A DNA stretch of 64,000 bases from Miniphocaeibacter massiliensis (GTDB lineage: Bacteria; Bacillota; Clostridia; Tissierellales; Peptoniphilaceae): contig NZ_OCTQ01000003.1 in NCBI RefSeq assembly GCF_900232905.1, forward strand, positions 248,001-312,000, written 5' to 3'. Position 1 is the first letter of the stretch; each line of letters starts with the position of its first letter. The notes under the pieces are model-generated. The model ran no database searches. It was not told the DNA's origin and saw only the letters and a list, made by a program, of their open reading frames with translations. The position numbers and the translations under genes are program-made. Of this stretch, positions 60,499 through 64,000 are shown piece after piece.

Positions 60499-60996
60499 AT
60501 GAAAGATTTAGTAGCTGTAGATAAGAATTGGGGAATAGGAAAGAATAATGATCTTTTAATTAGAATACCAGAAGATGTTAAGTTTTTTAAGGAAGAAACT
60601 ACTGGAAATATTGTGTTTATGGGCAAAAATACATTAGACTCTCTACCAGGAGGAAGACCTTTAAAAAACAGGCTAAATATAGTATTAACAAGTAAAGATA
60701 TTAAAGATGAAAATATTGTAGTTGTTCATTCAGTTCAAGAAGCATTAAAAGAAATAGGAAAGTATAATCCAGATAGAGTTTACAATATTGGTGGAGCTCA
60801 AATTTTCAGAGAAATGTTAGATTATGTTGAATATAGTTTAATAACTAAAATTGAAGCAGAGTTTGATGCTGACGTATATTATCCTAATTTAGATAAATTG
60901 GATAATTGGGAAGTAATTGAAGAATCTGAAGAACGTGAATATGAAGGAATAAAATATAAATTTCTAATATATAGAAATAAAAACTTTAAAAGATAG
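60499..60996 (+). CDS. Dihydrofolate reductase, tandem copy B
   Basis: The 165-residue enzyme starts at ATG 60499. It reads LVAVDKNWGIGKNNDLLIRI, IPEDVKFF with the catalytic Asp, IVFMGKNTLDSLPGGRPLK, LNIVLTSKD and VYNIGGAQIFREML. GGRPLKNR fits the family norm better than copy A (GGNPLKGR), so B may be the ancestral gene. The 78-nt gap to copy A has no clear terminator. Two near copies suggest gene dosage or different inhibitor sensitivity. Confidence 0.93.
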   Translation: MKDLVAVDKNWGIGKNNDLLIRIPEDVKFFKEETTGNIVFMGKNTLDSLPGGRPLKNRLNIVLTSKDIKDENIVVVHSVQEALKEIGKYNPDRVYNIGGAQIFREMLDYVEYSLITKIEAEFDADVYYPNLDKLDNWEVIEESEEREYEGIKYKFLIYRNKNFKR

Positions 60997-61141
60997 AATA
61001 AGAGCTTAATATGAGAGTAAATAACAAAGATAGCAAGTTTTAAATTTTATTAAAAGTTACTATAATAGTAATTGCAAAGCTATGTTTTATAAACATAGCT
61101 TTTGTTGTATAATGAAGCAAATAATCAAGTAGGAGATAGAT

Positions 61142-62650
61142 ATGGTTAGATATCCAGTTAATTTAAAAACATTTGGATTAATTTCACAAATTAATAGTTC
61201 AAAAAACATTTTAGATTTGGCTAAGGTTAATTATGGTATTTCAATAAAAAATGAAGAAATAAAATCTATTAACGCTTTAATGAAAAATTTAAAATTATCC
61301 TCAAGATACTATGATAGTTTTTATATTGGGTATACTATTCCTCAAATTTCTAAGGAATTTGACTTGATTAGAATAGAAGAAAATAGAGTCATCAATATTG
61401 AATTAAAATCGATAGCAACGGAAGATAGAATAAAAAAACAGTTAATTCAAAATGCATACTATTTGAGTTTCTTAAATAAAAACATGGAGATATTCTCATT
61501 TATTGAGGAAACTAATACTTTATATAAACTAGAAAATTTTAAAATTAAACGAATTGAATTTCCTGAATTAAAAAAAATATTAACAGAAAACTTATCACAA
61601 GTATTGAGTCTAGATATTAATAAATTGTTTAATCCATCAAACTACTTAGTTTCTCCTTTTAATTCGACAGAAAAGTTTTTGGAAGACAATTATTTTTTAA
61701 CAGATCACCAAAATTATATAAAGAATCAGATACTAAGGGATTATTATAAGAATAAATTTAATTACTATAATATTGAAGGTGGTTCAGGAACAGGGAAATC
61801 CCTAATGGTATATGACATAGCCAAAACCTTGATGTTAAAAAACAAAAAAGTTGGAATTATACATGTGGGGAAATTAAATGAAGGTCATAAAAAGCTTATA
61901 GAGAAAAATTGGTACATAAGAAAGATTACTGAATTAGAAAAAGTATTTAGTGACGATATAGATATTTTAATTTTTGACGAATCACAAAGACTAGAAAGAG
62001 AACAAGTAGATAGAATATTTGATTATACAAGAACAAATAGGAAAACTTGCATTTTTTCTTTAGATCCTAGACAGACAATGGGAAGAAATAATACTACAGA
62101 AGAAGATATGTCAGAGTATATTTTAAGTAACATAAAAAAAATAACAGAGAATTATATTTCCAGTGTATTGACAACAAATATAAGAAGTAATATGGAAATA
62201 GAAGAATTTATAAAGGTATTATTTAGTATAAGAAAGTATAAAAAAGAATATATTGAATTTAATAATATAATAGTCAATTATTTTAAAGAGATAGAAGATA
62301 TGATAGATTATTCTATGTATTTAAATGAAACGAAGAATTGTGAACTAATTAATTATACTATTTATGCTGAAAAAGATCCTCTATCAAAGTTAAATGTACA
62401 AACAGAAAAATCAGCACATAGTATAATAGGACAGGAATTTGAGAATGTATTTTTAAACTTAGATAACAATTTTATATATGACTATACAGGTAAGTTAAAG
62501 TACAAGGTTGAAGGAAAACAGCCATATTACGATCCTATTCAAATGGCATATCAAATAGGAACAAGAGCAAAGAACAAATTATATATAAATATTTTAAATA
62601 ATCCTAAACTTTATTATAGATGTATGAAAATATTAAATAAATTTAATTAA
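61142..62650 (+). CDS. PD-(D/E)xK nuclease-SF1 helicase fusion, candidate defence protein
   Basis: The 502-residue protein starts at ATG 61142 behind AGGAG. The N-terminal domain (about 50-120) has EFDLIRIEENRVINIELKS: an Asp and an ExK after a beta-hairpin, as in PD-(D/E)xK nucleases. An SF1 helicase follows: Walker A IEGGSGTGKS (about 216), Walker B ILIFDESQRL, motif III SLDPRQTM, TTNIRSN, motif V-like SIIGQEFENVFL and motif VI QIGTRAKNKLYI. Related DUF2075/Schlafen-type helicases and the single-protein nuclease-helicase Nhi act in phage defence. It is next to SRP RNA and tRNA-Ser, with no methylase partner. Confidence 0.75.
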   Translation: MVRYPVNLKTFGLISQINSSKNILDLAKVNYGISIKNEEIKSINALMKNLKLSSRYYDSFYIGYTIPQISKEFDLIRIEENRVINIELKSIATEDRIKKQLIQNAYYLSFLNKNMEIFSFIEETNTLYKLENFKIKRIEFPELKKILTENLSQVLSLDINKLFNPSNYLVSPFNSTEKFLEDNYFLTDHQNYIKNQILRDYYKNKFNYYNIEGGSGTGKSLMVYDIAKTLMLKNKKVGIIHVGKLNEGHKKLIEKNWYIRKITELEKVFSDDIDILIFDESQRLEREQVDRIFDYTRTNRKTCIFSLDPRQTMGRNNTTEEDMSEYILSNIKKITENYISSVLTTNIRSNMEIEEFIKVLFSIRKYKKEYIEFNNIIVNYFKEIEDMIDYSMYLNETKNCELINYTIYAEKDPLSKLNVQTEKSAHSIIGQEFENVFLNLDNNFIYDYTGKLKYKVEGKQPYYDPIQMAYQIGTRAKNKLYINILNNPKLYYRCMKILNKFN

Positions 62651-62684
62651 AAAATACCATCGGAATTTTCTCGATGGTATTTTT
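62650..62684. terminator. Bidirectional terminator
   Basis: AAAAATACCATCG (62650-62662) pairs with CGATGGTATTTTT (62672-62684). It ends both the helicase gene and the minus-strand SRP RNA. Confidence 0.9.
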
Positions 62685-62691
62685 ATATGTA

Positions 62692-62955
62692 AGCACACCC
62701 AGCTTTGACATAGTAAACTATAGCGTTACCTAGCTAGTTAGCTCGAAACAGGCTTCCTTACGGCACACAAGAGTGTCTACTTATGGCTGCTTCATTCCTG
62801 ATCTGACCAGATTCATAGATTCCTGTTGCGTAAGACCCATTTGTCAACACCACTTTTCTAGGGCGGACCTAAAACTTACTAGGCCGAGGCTGGGAATTCA
62901 ACCCTGCTGTAGCGATTGCAGGTTACAGGGCATCGCTAGTTCCCCGTCTAGTGCA
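62692..62955 (-). ncRNA. ffs: Signal recognition particle RNA, large Bacillus type
   Basis: Read on the minus strand, the sequence matches B. subtilis scRNA along its length. It has the Alu domain (GCCCTGTAACCTGCAATCGC, then GTGGTGTTGACAAATGGGTC), and helix 8 with GGTCAGATCAGGAATGAAGC, the Ffh-binding motif. GAGCTAACTAGCTAGGTAACGC is also conserved (split here at the core TAACTAGCTAGGTAACGC). It is about 264 nt. The ends are approximate, set by pairing of the 5' GCAC with the 3' GTGC. A terminator follows at 62684-62650. It begins within a few bases of the tRNA-Ser 3' end. Confidence 0.93.
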
Positions 62956-62956
62956 T

Positions 62957-63048
62957 GGCGGAGAATAAGGGATTTGAACCCTTGAGACGCTCATCACGCC
63001 TACACGATTTCCAATCGTGCTCCTTCAGCCAGCTCGGACAATTCTCCA
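62957..63048 (-). tRNA. tRNA-Ser (anticodon GGA)
   Basis: The acceptor stem GGAGAAT (63048-63042) pairs with ATTCTCC (62967-62961), followed by discriminator G and encoded CCA (62959-62957). The anticodon stem-loop CACGATTGGAAATCGTG gives anticodon GGA. The long variable arm is typical of tRNA-Ser, and the T-loop GGTTCAAATCC is normal. It is cotranscribed with SRP RNA, an arrangement also found in Bacillus. Confidence 0.95.
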
Positions 63049-63059
63049 TGCAAGTCTAT

Positions 63060-63088
63060 ATTATAATTTAGATTTTAAATTTAGTCAA
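63060..63088 (-). promoter_or_regulatory. Promoter of tRNA-Ser and SRP RNA
   Basis: On the minus strand TTGACT (63088-63083) and TATAAT (about 63065-63060) are 17 bp apart, 11 nt before the tRNA. No other promoter is seen before the SRP RNA. Confidence 0.75.
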
Positions 63089-63138
63089 GGAAGTAAAGAT
63101 AAAGCTTTTAATTTCAACCTAAAGTAAATTATAGTGAA

Positions 63139-63177
63139 AGAAAAAAATAAAGAGGATTTTTCTCTTTATTTTTTTCT
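63139..63177 (-). terminator. Terminator of the DUF4349 gene
   Basis: AGAAAAAAATAAAGAG (63139-63154) pairs with CTCTTTATTTTTTTCT (63162-63177). The stop codon lies inside the 5' arm of the transcript. Confidence 0.82.
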
Positions 63178-64000
63178 TTTTTTAAGTTTTATTAATATAA
63201 CTATAGATATTACAATAGCAATAATTAAAAATGGGAAAATATTTATTAAAGTTATAATTATATTTTGAATAAACATAATAAAAGTTGAAAAAGAATTTTC
63301 AAAAGCTTCTTTTATTCTAACTCCAAAACCATTAGTTGAATTTTTTGCATTATTTTTTTCTATTTCACTTAAATTTATTTTTACAGTACTGTATTTAATA
63401 TCTTTATTTAAGTTACTTAATTTTAGCTCTAACTCTTTTTTTTCTGAAATTACTTCTTGAATTTTATTTTCTAATTCAATAATATCAGATAGAGAAGTAG
63501 CTTTGGAAAGAATACTTTTTAAACTGTCTATTTTTGAATTAACAAGATCTAAATCTTTTTCTAAATTGCTATAGTCATTAGTAATATTAGTAAGGGTTTT
63601 ATTACTATTTAAAACATTAATATCTAATTTTTTGAGTTCATCAGTAAATTTAGTAGTTTTATCAATAGGAATTCGATAAATATAATAAGCAGTTCTGCCA
63701 AATGAGCTAGAGCTTTTTTTATTATCTATATCTTGAGATTCTACAAATCCGCCACTATTTTTCATTATCTCTTCAAGTTTAGCCACTGTTTCATCAAAAT
63801 GCAAAGTTTCAATAGACATATCGATATTTTCTATAAATTTTTGTTCAAGTACACCTGTGTTAGTATTTCTAATTAGATCATCTTCTGGATTAATAGGTTT
63901 TTCTGGAGATGATTGCTCAGAATTAGGCAAAATTTCTTTTGACATAGGTTTATTAGATTGATCCTCACTATAGAAACTATCATTATTTCTTATTAAACCT
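63166..64000 (-). CDS. DUF4349 domain protein, 5' end outside window
   Basis: The frame stays open to the window edge (GLIRNNDSFYSEDQSNKP before the first internal Met). That Met (63945) has no ribosome binding site, so the gene is partial. The visible ~278 residues contain the DUF4349 domain: NIDMSIETLHFDETVAKLEE, YRIPIDKTTKFTDELKKL, a coiled coil (about 125-205) and a TM helix near the end (PFLIIAIVISIVILIKL) with a basic tail. Family members are surface-exposed membrane proteins or lipoproteins of unknown function. Confidence 0.85.
   Translation of the reverse strand, partial: GLIRNNDSFYSEDQSNKPMSKEILPNSEQSSPEKPINPEDDLIRNTNTGVLEQKFIENIDMSIETLHFDETVAKLEEIMKNSGGFVESQDIDNKKSSSSFGRTAYYIYRIPIDKTTKFTDELKKLDINVLNSNKTLTNITNDYSNLEKDLDLVNSKIDSLKSILSKATSLSDIIELENKIQEVISEKKELELKLSNLNKDIKYSTVKINLSEIEKNNAKNSTNGFGVRIKEAFENSFSTFIMFIQNIIITLINIFPFLIIAIVISIVILIKLKKRKK

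Noticed and set aside
62773-62985. Open frame of 70 codons on the plus strand
   Set aside because: It lies across the SRP RNA and tRNA-Ser genes on the opposite strand; no ribosome binding site and unusual composition.
1-64000. CRISPR arrays, insertion sequences, prophage or integrase genes
   Set aside because: No regularly spaced repeats, transposase or integrase motifs were found on either strand.

Overview
The window is a chromosomal segment of a strongly AT-rich, low-GC, anaerobic Firmicute. The evidence is a class I hybrid cluster protein, a CWB2 cell-wall autolysin, T-box-controlled aminoacyl-tRNA synthetases, a large Bacillus-type SRP RNA with Alu domain, PhoP-type Pho boxes and AGGAGG-type ribosome binding sites. 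A Tissierellia/Peptoniphilaceae member such as Parvimonas would fit, but the sequence alone does not prove a genus. TAA, TAG and TGA all serve as normal stops.

Layout. 1-3.8 kb: 3' part of mfd, a parvulin-type foldase lipoprotein and HU. 3.8-9.5 kb: a hypothetical protein, a Crp/Fnr regulator, a tandem array of four DUF1307 (YehR-like) lipoproteins of which the last is broken, hcp and a C_GCAxxG_C_C protein. 9.5-14.2 kb: a short upstream ORF and attenuator in front of an ABC-F ATPase, a YcxB-like protein and a secreted CWB2 glucosaminidase. 14.3-25 kb: a zinc-type ArsR/P-type ATPase pair, a Na-type ABC-2 exporter, an RmlD-like reductase, a DAACS symporter, the ddl-murF-yqxD cluster and a CmpB-family membrane protein. 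25-31.7 kb: CorA, a COG2509 flavoprotein, a divergent DHFR, a zinc-ribbon membrane protein, a PfkB kinase with an altered GAGD motif and an SH3b protein. 31.7-37.5 kb: a complete pstSCAB-phoU-phoPR operon behind Pho boxes. 37.6-40.7 kb: a zinc-ribbon membrane protein and T-box-proS.

40.9-48.3 kb is a decay zone. A whole YkoEDC-type ECF vitamin transporter operon carries many lesions, and a VOC remnant, an ASCH-type gene and a 2'-5' RNA ligase-type gene are also broken. DUF169, nitroreductase, VOC and MarR genes in between are intact. 48.5-54.1 kb: LiaF-like protein, gltX, T-box-cysS and thyA. 54.1-58.6 kb: an M20 peptidase-AbgT-aldolase operon (AbgT frameshifted in an A7 tract), divergent from a YheO-like regulator. 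58.8-62.7 kb: two unknown small proteins, two tandem DHFR genes and a PD-(D/E)xK nuclease-SF1 helicase fusion, ending at SRP RNA and tRNA-Ser(GGA). The 5'-truncated DUF4349 gene closes the window.

Points most worth following: the paired, covarying element shared by the proS and cysS leaders downstream of their T-boxes; the uORF/attenuator of the ABC-F gene; very regular operator-like palindromes at marR (16-bp arms) and inside the M20 promoter spacer; three DHFR paralogues plus thyA in one window; the nuclease-helicase fusion as a candidate single-gene defence system; and repeated poly(A)-tract frameshifts.
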